From an uncultured Bacteroidales bacterium (GTDB lineage: Bacteria; Bacteroidota; Bacteroidia; Bacteroidales; F082), in assembly GCA_900317155.1 (NCBI GenBank), contig ONFO01000008.1, positions 1 through 64,000 on the forward strand: a stretch of DNA of 64,000 bases. The letters run 5' to 3'. The number at the start of each line of letters is the position of its first letter. Positions within the stretch are counted from its first letter, which is position 1. This document shows, one piece after another, positions 52,772-62,567 of the stretch. Made by a program: the position numbers and the translations under genes. The notes beneath the pieces were generated by a model. The model was not told the origin of the DNA and did no database searches. It was given only the letters and a program-made list of their open reading frames with translations.

Positions 52772-53266
52772 TTATTTAATCCCAAACACTGCCCCAAAGC
52801 CCAAGGTGCACACCACGCCGACGATAATGCTGGCGAGCACCACACCTCCGATGACGGCTAAAACGCTCTTTTTGAAGTCCATGTCCAAGAAACTGGCGGC
52901 GAGGGTGCCTGTCCAAGCACCTGTGCCAGGCAACGGGATGCCTACAAAGAGCAGCAAAGCCCAATAGAGTCCACGGCCCGCTTTGGCTTGCAGCTTTTGC
53001 CCGCCCTTTTCTCCTTTTTCGAGGCACCAGATGCAGAACCTGCTGAACCAGCGCACTTTGACATCCTTGCCCCATTCCAACACCTTGCGGGCGAAGAAAT
53101 AGATGAAGGGCACAGGCAGCATGTTGCCGATGGCGATGATGATGTAGCTCCACAGGAGGCTGAAGTCGGGGTTGGCTGTGTGTATGCCGTATGCCACGGG
53201 TAGCGCACCGCGAAGCTCGATAAGGGGTACCATGGCAATAAGGAAGATGTAGATGTAATTCTTCAT
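52772..53266 (-). CDS. Small membrane exporter-like protein (COG2426/Sm_multidrug_ex)
   Basis: 164 aa with four hydrophobic segments, the start MVPLIELRGALPVAYGI, GNMLPVPFIYFF and the VGIPLPGTGAWTG motif that define PF06695-type proteins. The family name refers to small multidrug export, but function is poorly supported. It overlaps the upstream TPR gene by 4 nt (ATGA) and precedes aroE by 6 nt. Confidence 0.88.
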   Translation of the reverse strand: MKNYIYIFLIAMVPLIELRGALPVAYGIHTANPDFSLLWSYIIIAIGNMLPVPFIYFFARKVLEWGKDVKVRWFSRFCIWCLEKGEKGGQKLQAKAGRGLYWALLLFVGIPLPGTGAWTGTLAASFLDMDFKKSVLAVIGGVVLASIIVGVVCTLGFGAVFGIK

Positions 53267-54720
53267 GCAGGAGTATTGTTTGGATTAGGATTGGTTTCTT
53301 GGTTCTTTTTGTGTTGTTCTATGAGTTCAAGGATGTCGTTGTCGTTGGCCAACAGCTCTCGGTCGTATTCCAGGAAGTCGGGCCAGACCTCAAAGTCGGC
53401 ATCCAAGGCTTGGTCAAGCGCTTCAAGCCCTTGGTTATGACAACCTTTCACGAAATAGGCGTAAGCCAAAAGATAGAGTAGCGAAGCGTCGTTGTCGGTC
53501 TGCAACAACCCGAATTTGATGGTGTTGATGGCCTCGTCGATTTTATCCTGCTGGCCATAAAGGTCAGCAATGTAGTAGTAAGCGTCAGGGTCGGTTGGGG
53601 TCGTCTCTTGGATTTTGCGCAAGTATTCCAAGGCCTTGTCGTATTCCTTGAGTTTCATGTAGTCGGTTGCGATGGAGTAGAGGTGGTCGGTTTCCCAAGG
53701 CTCTATCGTCATGGCCTTTTCGAAGTATTTGATGGCCTTGCGGCTTTGGCCGCGATCGCTGAAGACATAACCGAGACCAGCATAACCTGAGCCTATCATC
53801 GGGTTGATTTCGAGGGCTTTTTTGAAGTGTTCCTCAGCGGTCTGCAAATCGTTGAGGCGGTAGTAGCAGTCGCCTATTGTTGTGTGTATCATTGAGGTTT
53901 CAACGCCGTTGCGCAAGGCTTCCTCAAGGGTGTCGATGGCTTCTTTGTATCGTCCCAAGTCGTAATAGATGTCGGCCAAGTGCATGTTGGTCCAGAGGTC
54001 TTCGGGGTCGATGCTGAGGGCGTATTCGTAGGGGTCGATGCTCTCTTCGTATTGCCCCATCATGCGGTAGACGTCGCCGATGTTGGTCCAGGCCTTGCTG
54101 TTGTACGGGTCTTTGTCGATTATCTGTTGGAAATAGGCGATGGCGTCTTCTTTGCGGCCTGCACTGAGGAAACAGCAACGGATCTCGTGATAGATGGTGT
54201 CATTGTCTTCCGCATAGGGCAAGGCTTTCCCGTAGAACTCAAGCGCGAGGTCAAATTGCTGCATGTGTTGGTATTCGTAGGCGATGGCGTTGTAGAGCTC
54301 AAACTTCTCGTCTTCATCGAAGTAGGGCAGAGCACTGAAATAGTTCTCCAGGGCTTCTTCCGATTTGCCCAACATGGCGAGGCATGAACCCAGGGTGAGG
54401 AAATAATCGGGGTCGTCGTCGTCTTCTCGCTCGATATGCTGCATAATCTCGAAGGCACGTTGGGCATCGTTTTCAAGCAAATACTGCCGTGCGTACTTGA
54501 TTCTCAGCTTGCTGCTTTCGGGATGTTGTGCCAAGGCCAACTCCACGGCTTGTCGTGAGCGTTTCAGCTCGTTGTGCTTGGTGTAGTGGTCGATGATGTA
54601 TTCAAACTCCTCACTGTCGAAATATGCGGAGTCATGCTCTTCCAGCATGGATTCGTACCTTTCGATGGCCTTTTCCATCTCCGCTTCGTGTTCGAAATAA
54701 TAATCTTCGTCCTCAAACAT
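53263..54720 (-). CDS. Cytoplasmic TPR-repeat protein
   Basis: 485 aa, no signal peptide. At least ten TPR units fill residues about 20-450 (AWTNIGDVYRMMGQYEESIDPY, MIHTTIGDCYYRLNDLQTAEEHFKKALEI, SGYAGLGYVFSDRGQSRKAIKYF). The N-terminus and C-terminus are acidic. It is a protein-interaction scaffold of unknown partner; first gene of a three-gene unit with the exporter-like protein and aroE. Confidence 0.88.
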   Translation of the reverse strand: MFEDEDYYFEHEAEMEKAIERYESMLEEHDSAYFDSEEFEYIIDHYTKHNELKRSRQAVELALAQHPESSKLRIKYARQYLLENDAQRAFEIMQHIEREDDDDPDYFLTLGSCLAMLGKSEEALENYFSALPYFDEDEKFELYNAIAYEYQHMQQFDLALEFYGKALPYAEDNDTIYHEIRCCFLSAGRKEDAIAYFQQIIDKDPYNSKAWTNIGDVYRMMGQYEESIDPYEYALSIDPEDLWTNMHLADIYYDLGRYKEAIDTLEEALRNGVETSMIHTTIGDCYYRLNDLQTAEEHFKKALEINPMIGSGYAGLGYVFSDRGQSRKAIKYFEKAMTIEPWETDHLYSIATDYMKLKEYDKALEYLRKIQETTPTDPDAYYYIADLYGQQDKIDEAINTIKFGLLQTDNDASLLYLLAYAYFVKGCHNQGLEALDQALDADFEVWPDFLEYDRELLANDNDILELIEQHKKNQETNPNPNNTPA

Positions 54721-54745
54721 ATTGTGACTTGACTGAAATTTTGTG

Positions 54746-54753
54746 CAAAAATA
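54746..54753 (-). promoter_or_regulatory. -7 element (TATTTTTG) for the TPR-aroE unit
   Basis: Minus-strand TATTTTTG, 26 nt upstream of the TPR start. The rest of the 54721-54988 divergent spacer has no gene I can support. Confidence 0.5.
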
Positions 54754-54923
54754 ATAAAATCTCGGGAAATTGGGCGCTCTTTTGTGTCTTTGTGAATTCT
54801 AATTTCGATTTCCATGGGAAGAAAAGCCCTCCTGCTGTTGTTGATATGCCTGAGTTTCAATATAGTTAGAAGTGGGTATTAGGTAGTTGATAGTTAGGAG
54901 CTGAAGATTTTGTGGCGATTGGT

Positions 54924-54954
54924 TTTGTTTTTTTTGCTTTTTCCTTTAATTTTG
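54924..54954 (+). promoter_or_regulatory. Promoter of the C10 protease gene
   Basis: TTTG at 54924-54927 and TAATTTTG at 54947-54954, 19 nt apart; ATG is 35 nt downstream. Confidence 0.65.
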
Positions 54955-54988
54955 CCGACTGAAATACCATAATTGAGTGTTACGTTAG

Positions 54989-57900
54989 ATGAAAAGAAGC
55001 TTTGTCCTGTTGGCCATGTTCCTTGTCCTGACGGTTTCGGTCTTCGCAAAAAAAGTTGAAGTTCAAACCGCCAGACATGCAGCCCAGTCTTTTCTGAACG
55101 CTAACATGGACACGCCTCCCGAAATCAGCTTGATTGATTTCACTGGCCAAGAGTCATTCCTGGGCTTTTATGTGTTTGGCAACAACCGCTGTTTCGTTAT
55201 CATTGCTGCCGATGATTGCGTGCACCCGATATTGGGGTATTCTACTGACTGTGCTTTTGTTACCAATGAGATGCCAGCAAACACTTTTGCCTGGCTGAAA
55301 GCCTACGATGAAGAAATCGCTTACGTGTCGGAAAGCAGATTGGAAGCTGATGATGCAATCCGTTCGGAATGGGATAGTCTCTTGGATGGCAGGGGATTGG
55401 AGCCGAAATCAAGGAGCAGCGTCAGTCCGCTCCTCAGAACAAGATGGAATCAAGGTATGCCTTTCAACAATCTTTGTCCTGCCGACCCTAACGCAACTGA
55501 TGGTCATGTTTTGGCAGGATGTGTTGCAACGGCCATGGCTCAGATTATGAACTATTGGGAACATCCTACCAGAGGTTCAGGTACGTATTCCTACACGCCT
55601 CAAAGCCATCCGGAATATGGGGTGCAGTTTGCGGATTTCAGGAACACGAACTATGATTGGGATCATATGAAGAATGTGTATTCAAGAGGCTATTCGGATG
55701 CTGAAGCTAACGCTGTCGCCACCTTGGTGTACCATTGCGGCGTGTCTGTCGATATGGATTATGGTCCAGAGGTTAGCACGGCTTCCACACAAAAAGTGCC
55801 TGTCGCGTTGAATACCTATTTCGATTATAGCGACAACATGAATTTGAAGCAAAAGTCATACATCACCAACAATGGCAGCGTTCATGTCATCTATACCGAT
55901 GCCCAATGGAGATCCATGCTGAAAACTGAGTTGAATGCCCATCGTCCCCTCTATTATTCAGGGGGGTATTACATAGCTAAGGAGAGCGGCTCACATGCTT
56001 TTGTGTGTGACGGCTATGATGCGAACAACTTCTTCCATTTCAACTGGGGCTGGGGTGGTGCGTATGACGGCTATTATGCTATCGGAGCCCTGAATCCAGG
56101 CGTAGGCCCGACGGGGCAGTTCAACCAGTGGAATTACGCTCTTTTCGGATGCAGCCCCAAGGCTCCGTCTATCAATCCTCCCTCAGGCGTGAATGCTACT
56201 GTCAACGGACGGAATGTCAGTGTAAGCTGGAACAGCGTGAGCAATGCCGTTTCCTATAAACTGTATCGTGACGGAGATTTGGTGGCCAACCTGACGAATA
56301 CCAATTACACAGAGGTTAATGTCAGTTACGGGATGCATTCCTATTATGTGAAGAGTGTGAAATCCAATGGGGTGATGTCAATGAAATCAAACGATGCCGT
56401 GGCCGATGTGCATTTTTCGGGGCCGGTTCCAACCAATTTGCAGGCATCGGTCAACAACAATGATGTCAGCCTTTCTTGGCAGTCTCAAATTCCCGTGAAT
56501 GCGGTACTGCAATATGGCTCAGGGAATTGCATCGGTGGCTTTGGGTATGATGAAGGTGGCGTTTATTGGGCGCAACGTTATCCTGTGTCGATATTGGATG
56601 ACTATGCGGGGATGGCAGTCCAGAAGGTGTCGTTTTATTCGAGGTGTAATGCCAATTACACGCTTTTCATATACAAGGGCGATGAAACGAATACGACCGA
56701 GCTGGTTTATCAGAAAAACCAGAATGCGGGCGCAAACAACTGGCAAGACATCATCCTTCCCAATCCCGTTACGATTGATTACACCCAAGACCTTTGGATT
56801 GTGCTATATTGCGACCAAAACAGTCCGGCTTCCTACTGTTCCTATTCTGGAGCAGAAGTCGAGGATGCCTCGTTGTATTCCCGATTGGGGAATGCCTGGA
56901 GTTTTTGTACCGACAAGTCATGGCTGATTAAGACCTACATCACCGATGGTACTTATACGTACAACCTATATCGCAACGGTACTGCTTTGGCTACACAGTT
57001 GACTGGAAACACGTATTCGGATGCAAATTTGCCTGAAGGCTCCTATAACTATCATGTCACGACCAACTATTTTGGTGGAGAATCCGACCCGTCAAATTCT
57101 GTCAATGTGCAGGTTGAGAGCTTGACTTTCACAATTGGTGCTTCTGCCAATCCCAGCACTGGCGGTTCGGTGACTGGTGCGGGCATTTATACTTATGGGG
57201 AGACTTGCACCTTGTCGGCATCGTCCAATCTGGGTTATACCTTTGTCAACTGGACAGAAAACGGCACTCCGGTCTCAACCAATCCAACCTATTCTTTCAC
57301 TGTGACGGAATCTGCCAATTATGTCGCGCATTTCGAGCTAGACAACTACCTTGTCACAGTTTCAGCCAGTCCTTCAAATGGAGGCTCGGTTTCTGGAGGC
57401 GGCACATTCCATTATGGTGATAATTGCACCGTCCATGCCACGGCTAATTCAGGTTTCAATTTCATTAACTGGACCATTAACGGAGCTCCTGTCTATAACA
57501 ACTCGACCTATTCTTTTACGGTCACCACGGATTGCCAACTGGTGGCCAACTTCACCATGCAGAGCTATGTCATCACTGCGATGGCCAACCCGACAGAAGG
57601 AGGCTCGGTTACGGGCAGTGGAGGCTATAATTACGGCGACAACTGCACCTTGACAGCTACGGCCAATATGGGATACACCTTCCAAAAATGGACAAAAAAC
57701 GGGGCGACGGTTTCCTATTCACCCACCTATTCCTTTACTGTGACCGAATCAGCGACATACTATGCGTACTTCACGGCACAGTCGTTTACCGTGTCTGTTT
57801 TGGCCGACCCAAGCGATGGCGGTTCGGTTGGTGGCGGCGGTACTTATAATTTTGGACAGAGTTGTACCGTCCATGCCACGGCCAATCCAGGATATTCGTT

Positions 57901-58468
57901 TGACCATTGGTTGGAGAATGGGAATATAGTATCCAACCAAGCCGACTATAGCTTTACCATCACAGGTAATAGGACCTTGGTAGCCCACTTCGCTTTGGTG
58001 ACTTATGAAATCTCGGCAGAGACCAATCCTGAAGGTGTAGGTGTCATTACTGGTACAGGTCTGTATCATTACGGGGAGACCGCAACGCTGACCGTTGAGC
58101 CTTATTCCCATTACAATTTCCGGAGTTGGTCGGAAAATGGCGAGTTCATCACGGAAGATTCGACTTTCCAGATTGTGGTCACAGGGCCTCATCATTTCAT
58201 CGCCAACTTTATTTATTTCGATGCCCTTGAAGAAAGTTCTTCGATTATTGAAATCTTCCCTAATCCGTCCAATGATATCCTATATGTGCAGGGTAAAGAC
58301 CTGAGAAGGTTAACCGTGTATAATGTGATTGGGCAGGTGATGGACGACTTGGAAGTAGTGGGGCAGAAGCCGCTGTATATTGATGTCCATGATTATGGAC
58401 AGGGTCTCTATATCCTCCATGTTCAAACGAGGAAGGGACCGATAGTTATGAAATTTGTTAAAGAGTAA
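54989..58468 (+). CDS. C10 (streptopain-like) cysteine protease with InlB-B-type repeats and T9SS tail
   Basis: 1159 aa. Signal peptide (ends SVFA, then KK), a Spi-type propeptide (about 25-130) and the C10 peptidase domain (about 140-390) with nucleophile Cys178 in LAGCVATAMAQIMNYW, catalytic His336 in GSHAFVCDGYD and FNWGWGGAYDGYY. Next come Fn3-like segments (about 395-480, with another near 650-710) around a beta-sandwich. Five tandem repeats of about 72 aa (about 710-1075; e.g. GGSVSGGGTFHYGDNCTVHA, HWLENGNIV) resemble divergent InlB B-repeats. It ends in a T9SS type A domain (IEIFPNPSNDILYV ... GLYILHVQTRKG). Expected to be secreted and self-processed; PrtT/SpeB-like proteases degrade host proteins. 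Followed after 14 nt by the MscS gene. Confidence 0.92.
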   Translation: MKRSFVLLAMFLVLTVSVFAKKVEVQTARHAAQSFLNANMDTPPEISLIDFTGQESFLGFYVFGNNRCFVIIAADDCVHPILGYSTDCAFVTNEMPANTFAWLKAYDEEIAYVSESRLEADDAIRSEWDSLLDGRGLEPKSRSSVSPLLRTRWNQGMPFNNLCPADPNATDGHVLAGCVATAMAQIMNYWEHPTRGSGTYSYTPQSHPEYGVQFADFRNTNYDWDHMKNVYSRGYSDAEANAVATLVYHCGVSVDMDYGPEVSTASTQKVPVALNTYFDYSDNMNLKQKSYITNNGSVHVIYTDAQWRSMLKTELNAHRPLYYSGGYYIAKESGSHAFVCDGYDANNFFHFNWGWGGAYDGYYAIGALNPGVGPTGQFNQWNYALFGCSPKAPSINPPSGVNATVNGRNVSVSWNSVSNAVSYKLYRDGDLVANLTNTNYTEVNVSYGMHSYYVKSVKSNGVMSMKSNDAVADVHFSGPVPTNLQASVNNNDVSLSWQSQIPVNAVLQYGSGNCIGGFGYDEGGVYWAQRYPVSILDDYAGMAVQKVSFYSRCNANYTLFIYKGDETNTTELVYQKNQNAGANNWQDIILPNPVTIDYTQDLWIVLYCDQNSPASYCSYSGAEVEDASLYSRLGNAWSFCTDKSWLIKTYITDGTYTYNLYRNGTALATQLTGNTYSDANLPEGSYNYHVTTNYFGGESDPSNSVNVQVESLTFTIGASANPSTGGSVTGAGIYTYGETCTLSASSNLGYTFVNWTENGTPVSTNPTYSFTVTESANYVAHFELDNYLVTVSASPSNGGSVSGGGTFHYGDNCTVHATANSGFNFINWTINGAPVYNNSTYSFTVTTDCQLVANFTMQSYVITAMANPTEGGSVTGSGGYNYGDNCTLTATANMGYTFQKWTKNGATVSYSPTYSFTVTESATYYAYFTAQSFTVSVLADPSDGGSVGGGGTYNFGQSCTVHATANPGYSFDHWLENGNIVSNQADYSFTITGNRTLVAHFALVTYEISAETNPEGVGVITGTGLYHYGETATLTVEPYSHYNFRSWSENGEFITEDSTFQIVVTGPHHFIANFIYFDALEESSSIIEIFPNPSNDILYVQGKDLRRLTVYNVIGQVMDDLEVVGQKPLYIDVHDYGQGLYILHVQTRKGPIVMKFVKE

Positions 58469-58482
58469 GTGATAGTTGACCT

Positions 58483-59616
58483 ATGAATAGATTGAGTAAA
58501 AAATGGCTTTCCTCCGACAGCGGGTTTACACAGGTGTTGGGGGCGATGATTTTAAAAGGACGTTGGGGCCTTACCTTGCTGTTGCTGGTGATGGTAGCGC
58601 TTTCTTTGTTGTCGCTTCACAATTGGCAAAACGCAGCTTTTTTGAGTGCCTCGAGTTGCTTGACTTCTATCTATGGTTTCATTTCAACCGCACTCAGGAG
58701 CTCTTGGTATTGGTTGGTGCTTCTGACCCTCCTTATGTTCCTGGTTATCGGTGTGTGTAATACCATGACGAACATCTATAGCCTGCGCAAGAATGAAACA
58801 GGCATTACATGGTGCCAGATCATGATTTTGATTTTTGTCGGGATATGGTTGATCGGATTATTATGCATCATCAAAATCCAGAAAGAATCTGGCTATTTCA
58901 TTATCTTTGGCGTTCTTGGCACACTGATGACCTGGATATTCCAAGACACGATAAAAGGCGTGGTGGCGTTTGTTCACTTACGACTTAACCACCTGCTCTA
59001 TATCGATGACTGGATTCAGGTGCCCAAGCTCAATGTCGATGGTGAAGTGAAGCGCATCACGCTGACGACGGTGACCATTTACAATTGGGACACGACCACT
59101 TCTTCCATACCCACCAGCGTGTTGCACAACGACCATTTCATCAACCTCCAGAGAATGACTTCTGGAAAGACCTATGGCCGACAGATGCTGAAGACCTTTA
59201 TCCTCGACACAGGAGGATTCCATCCGCTTACCGCTGAGGAAATTGAATCGCTGAAGCAAAAGAAGGAGGTCAAGGCCTATTTGTTGGATGAAGATTTCAA
59301 AGTAGGTGAGCTCAACGCCCACCTGTTCCGCTTATATGTGTTCCATTGGCTGATGAACCATCCTTACGTCTCTCAGGAGCCGCGTTTGGTGGTACGCTGG
59401 CTGGAACAGAAAGAAACAGGTCTGCCCTTGCAGATTTACGGTTTCATCATGGAAGGCGGTGTCTTGGCCTACGAATGGCAGCAGTCACAGATCATCGAAC
59501 ATATCGTCGAAGCCTTGGATTGGTTTGGCCTTCAGCTCTACCAGCGTCCTTCGAGCCATGATGTCAGCAATTTGACCGAGAAAGTGTTGATGAGTAGAAA
59601 GGAGGAAACGCTATGA
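58483..59616 (+). CDS. MscS-family mechanosensitive channel (YbdG-like)
   Basis: 377 aa. Four to five transmembrane helices within residues about 25-155 are followed by the MscS pore/beta domain: FQDTIKGVVAFVHLRLNHL, YIDDWIQVPKLNVDGEVKRI, VTIYNWDTTTSSIPTS and the mixed C-terminal domain. The NWDTTTSSIPT segment is the YbdG/MscM-type variant. It would release solutes under membrane tension. Its stop overlaps the ATG of the RyR-like protein by 4 nt, pointing to joint function. Confidence 0.9.
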   Translation: MNRLSKKWLSSDSGFTQVLGAMILKGRWGLTLLLLVMVALSLLSLHNWQNAAFLSASSCLTSIYGFISTALRSSWYWLVLLTLLMFLVIGVCNTMTNIYSLRKNETGITWCQIMILIFVGIWLIGLLCIIKIQKESGYFIIFGVLGTLMTWIFQDTIKGVVAFVHLRLNHLLYIDDWIQVPKLNVDGEVKRITLTTVTIYNWDTTTSSIPTSVLHNDHFINLQRMTSGKTYGRQMLKTFILDTGGFHPLTAEEIESLKQKKEVKAYLLDEDFKVGELNAHLFRLYVFHWLMNHPYVSQEPRLVVRWLEQKETGLPLQIYGFIMEGGVLAYEWQQSQIIEHIVEALDWFGLQLYQRPSSHDVSNLTEKVLMSRKEETL

Positions 59617-60731
59617 GTAAATCTATTGAAAAGGAAAAGCCACTCGAGTATTTGAGGCATAAGAATGGCGACAGCTACTCGGCTGAAACGATACGCAACT
59701 GGTATGTGGCTCGTGCCTACGTCCTCGACCGTTTGAAGGATGTTGTCATCAGCCCTACATCTAACGTGCATTTGCATGCGGTGGTCACGAGCGATAGCCC
59801 TTTGATGTTGTCAGTCGCCCGTGAAGTGGCTTTGTTGGCGCACTTTGCCAATTTTGACGAGGCAAGCGGTAGCAATCGTTCAGTCATTACCGTAGTGAGC
59901 AATAAAGACAATATCGTAGAAGAGCTGAAGAAAGAGGAATACCTCTGTAACTTGTTGGATTACTGCAAGTATTCGGTTTATGGCGCTGCACCAGTTAATG
60001 CCGACTCCTTCCTTGATGTTGAATTGGATATTGTGAGAACCTTATCGGCTGTTGACAAGAACGGTCTTGTCGTCGAATTGTCGGACAATGATGCCAATGA
60101 GTTTCTTAAGACTGCCAGTATGGATGACATCATGAGCATCGACACCCGCAAGGCGGTGTATGTGGGACGAATCTACGAACTGGGTGTGCTGATTGACAAC
60201 CTGCCTGCCGAAGACATACACTCTCCCAGACGCTACAAGATGGCTTTGGACACGTTTGAGCACAACTTCCTGCAAAAGCCGATGACGCAGCTTATCAAAC
60301 CTGAAAAATGGAAAGCCGATTTAATCCAAGCCAAGAACGGTTTTTCGAGCATTTGCTGCGCCGACTGTTTCGAGTTGCGGGAAAGAGGAATGAAACCGTA
60401 CAGTAACAAGAAAAAGGATTCAGATAAAGCATGGGAGGACCATATAGAAGCGTTATCGGTCAGTGAACATGCCCGTTGGGTGACTGAGCGATTGATTATG
60501 GGCGTGCGTTTCTATACCAAGGAAGAACGCATTCGCGACGAGCGGTCGTTTGGTGGCGCCAAAAAGCAATACCGTAACCGAATGAAAAAAAACACCTCTG
60601 ATCCCGTCAGCGTCGATATTTGTTCATTTGCGGAGTTGCGCAGAATCAATCCCGGCGACATGAAATACGACAGCTTCTTGATGTTGGCCATTCCCAAGAT
60701 TTTGGAGCGGATTAAGGAAGAAGATGAATGA
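59613..60731 (+). CDS. Protein with C-terminal RyR-like domain, coupled to MscS
   Basis: 372 aa, soluble. Residues about 280-370 fit the prokaryotic RyR-domain pattern: SVSEHARWVTERLIMGVRF, an insert, then DICSFAELRRINPGDMKYDSF and AIPKILERI. Residues about 48-105 (LHAVVTSDSPLMLSVAREVA, RSVITVVSN) look like a Rossmann-type alpha/beta unit. A CxxC pair (ICCADC) is in the middle. RyR domains in bacteria are thought to bind small ligands. Translational overlap with a mechanosensitive channel suggests a regulatory subunit (inference). The RyR call is by pattern only. Confidence 0.6.
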   Translation: MSKSIEKEKPLEYLRHKNGDSYSAETIRNWYVARAYVLDRLKDVVISPTSNVHLHAVVTSDSPLMLSVAREVALLAHFANFDEASGSNRSVITVVSNKDNIVEELKKEEYLCNLLDYCKYSVYGAAPVNADSFLDVELDIVRTLSAVDKNGLVVELSDNDANEFLKTASMDDIMSIDTRKAVYVGRIYELGVLIDNLPAEDIHSPRRYKMALDTFEHNFLQKPMTQLIKPEKWKADLIQAKNGFSSICCADCFELRERGMKPYSNKKKDSDKAWEDHIEALSVSEHARWVTERLIMGVRFYTKEERIRDERSFGGAKKQYRNRMKKNTSDPVSVDICSFAELRRINPGDMKYDSFLMLAIPKILERIKEEDE

Positions 60732-60751
60732 TGAATTAAACAGGATAAGCT

Positions 60752-62314
60752 ATGAAAAAAACATTACTATTGCTATTTGCCTTGCTGACCATGTTGTCGG
60801 CTTCTGCCCAAAAGATATGGACGGTGAGCACAGTTCCCAACACCCGCTTGCAAAGTGACGACATCCACGTCTCCGACCCCGATGGCTATCTCTCCGACAG
60901 CACCGAGATGACCATCAACACGGCACTTTGCGCCATCAGCGACAAGGCTGATGTCTTCTTGGTGACCTTGACTTCCATCGGTGATGCCGAAACCAAGTCT
61001 TTCGCTACGGAGTTGTTCAATTATTGGGGCATTGGCGATGCCGAAACCAACAATGGTGTGCTGCTTTTGTTCGTTGAAGATCAACATTCCTTGGAGTTTG
61101 AGACAGGCTATGGTGCTGAGTCAACCCTCACCGATGCCAAGTGTCAGCGGATATTTACCAATACCATCGTGCCTTTTTTCAAGGCTGGAGATTATGAGGG
61201 TGGGCTTTGTGCAGGTGTGGCTGACATCGTGGAAGTTTATGGTGGCGAAATTCCCATGGGGCTGAAATCGACTTTGCCGGCTGTCAATCACGATGATGAA
61301 GAACAAGGGCTTGGCGATGATGTTCCCATCTTTTTTGTGTTTTTTGCTATGGTCTTGTTTGTGATGCCAATTGTAGGTATTGCATTTTGGCGGCGTAAGC
61401 AAAGGTTGGGAAAGAAATCGGTTACCGACACCTACCATGCGGTGGAAGAGAAGGGAGCCACCTATATCGATGGCTTCAAGACCACCTGGTCGGGATCACC
61501 ATGGGAAGGCAAGGGCTGTCTCGGTGGCCTGTTGATTGGCTTTTCCATCTTCGTTATCTTATTCCTGGTCATAGGCTATATGGGCGTGCGCTATCCGGAT
61601 TTAGAGGAAAATACATTGTTCAATAGGGTCTCCATCATAACCTTATTATTGTATCTCACATGGGTTTGTTTCCGCCATAACCACCGTGTCTTGAAAACGG
61701 CCAAAACGCTGGCCAAGCAGTCCATCAATCCACGGTCGGTCTATCAGGCAGCCTACGAGAATAAGAGTACCAGGTTGGCCACCTGGATGGCACCATGGAT
61801 AGGTTGGATTTACCACCGTATTTACAAGAAACAGTTGAGTCATAGCGAAGAATGCACTTGTCCCAAATGTAGTGGCCCTATGAACAAATACGCTGGTTTT
61901 AGTCTGCCTGAGAATCATTTGGTCGAGGAAAAGGTAGGAGCATTGAAGTTCACGCCATACCGTTGTGGCAATGGCCATGTGGTTGTGGTTAAGGAGCATG
62001 GTATCAGGTATTCCCGCTTCAAAACCTGTTCAAAATGTGGCGCTTACACCATGATGACGACAGACACCAAGACGATCAAAAACGCTGACTATACGCATAG
62101 TGGAGAGCTATTGGAAACCTGCGTCTGCCAGCATTGCGGCGAGACACTCACCAAGACGGTGGTGATACCCAAGTTGGTGCATTACAGCGATAGCAGCGGC
62201 AGCTCTTCCAGCCACGGAAAGGGTTATTCAAGCCATTCCTCCAGCCATCACTCATCGGGTGGCTCCTTCGGCGGCGGCCATAGTGGCGGCGGCGGTTATT
62301 CGGGGAAATGGTAG
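60752..62314 (+). CDS. TPM-domain membrane protein with zinc-ribbon-like motifs
   Basis: 520 aa. Signal peptide (ends SASA, then QK), a periplasmic TPM domain (about 38-175; VSDPDGYLSDS, GIGDAETNNGVLLLFV, FETGYGAESTL), then hydrophobic helices at about 192-215, 252-274 and 290-305. Three CxxC pairs (CTCPKCSGP, CSKCGAY, CVCQHCGE) form possible zinc ribbons. The tail is Ser/Gly/His-rich (GGSFGGGHSGGGGYSGKW), as in other TPM-domain proteins. TPM proteins have been linked to photosystem repair or phosphatase activity elsewhere; here the function is unknown. Last gene of the 54989-62314 co-directional run. Confidence 0.88.
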   Translation: MKKTLLLLFALLTMLSASAQKIWTVSTVPNTRLQSDDIHVSDPDGYLSDSTEMTINTALCAISDKADVFLVTLTSIGDAETKSFATELFNYWGIGDAETNNGVLLLFVEDQHSLEFETGYGAESTLTDAKCQRIFTNTIVPFFKAGDYEGGLCAGVADIVEVYGGEIPMGLKSTLPAVNHDDEEQGLGDDVPIFFVFFAMVLFVMPIVGIAFWRRKQRLGKKSVTDTYHAVEEKGATYIDGFKTTWSGSPWEGKGCLGGLLIGFSIFVILFLVIGYMGVRYPDLEENTLFNRVSIITLLLYLTWVCFRHNHRVLKTAKTLAKQSINPRSVYQAAYENKSTRLATWMAPWIGWIYHRIYKKQLSHSEECTCPKCSGPMNKYAGFSLPENHLVEEKVGALKFTPYRCGNGHVVVVKEHGIRYSRFKTCSKCGAYTMMTTDTKTIKNADYTHSGELLETCVCQHCGETLTKTVVIPKLVHYSDSSGSSSSHGKGYSSHSSSHHSSGGSFGGGHSGGGGYSGKW

Positions 62315-62447
62315 GTTAGTTGTTTGTTAGTAGTTGGTAGTGCAAGTAAAACCGTTTTTAATATGTAATTATCATGGTAGATATGAGGGATAATTATCAT
62401 TTTGGAGAATAAAGCATAAGTAGATGAGGAAAATTAATTTACATATT

Positions 62448-62524
62448 GGACACGAGACTACGAGACTGCGAGACTACGGGACATTGGCTCGTCTCGAAGT
62501 CCCGAAGTCACGTGTCCCGAAGTC
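62448..62524 (+). repeat. GRGACNNN octamer tandem array, inverted
   Basis: GAGACTAC, GAGACTGC, GAGACTAC and GGGACATT in series, then the complementary orientation (CGTCTCGAAGTCCCGAAGTC, GTGTCCCGAAGTC). It fills much of the 62315-62567 spacer upstream of the Macro-TIR gene. No gene is seen in this spacer. Confidence 0.8.
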
Positions 62525-62567
62525 AAAGGATATTGCAGTTTAATTTTGAACAGTTACATAAAAGAAT

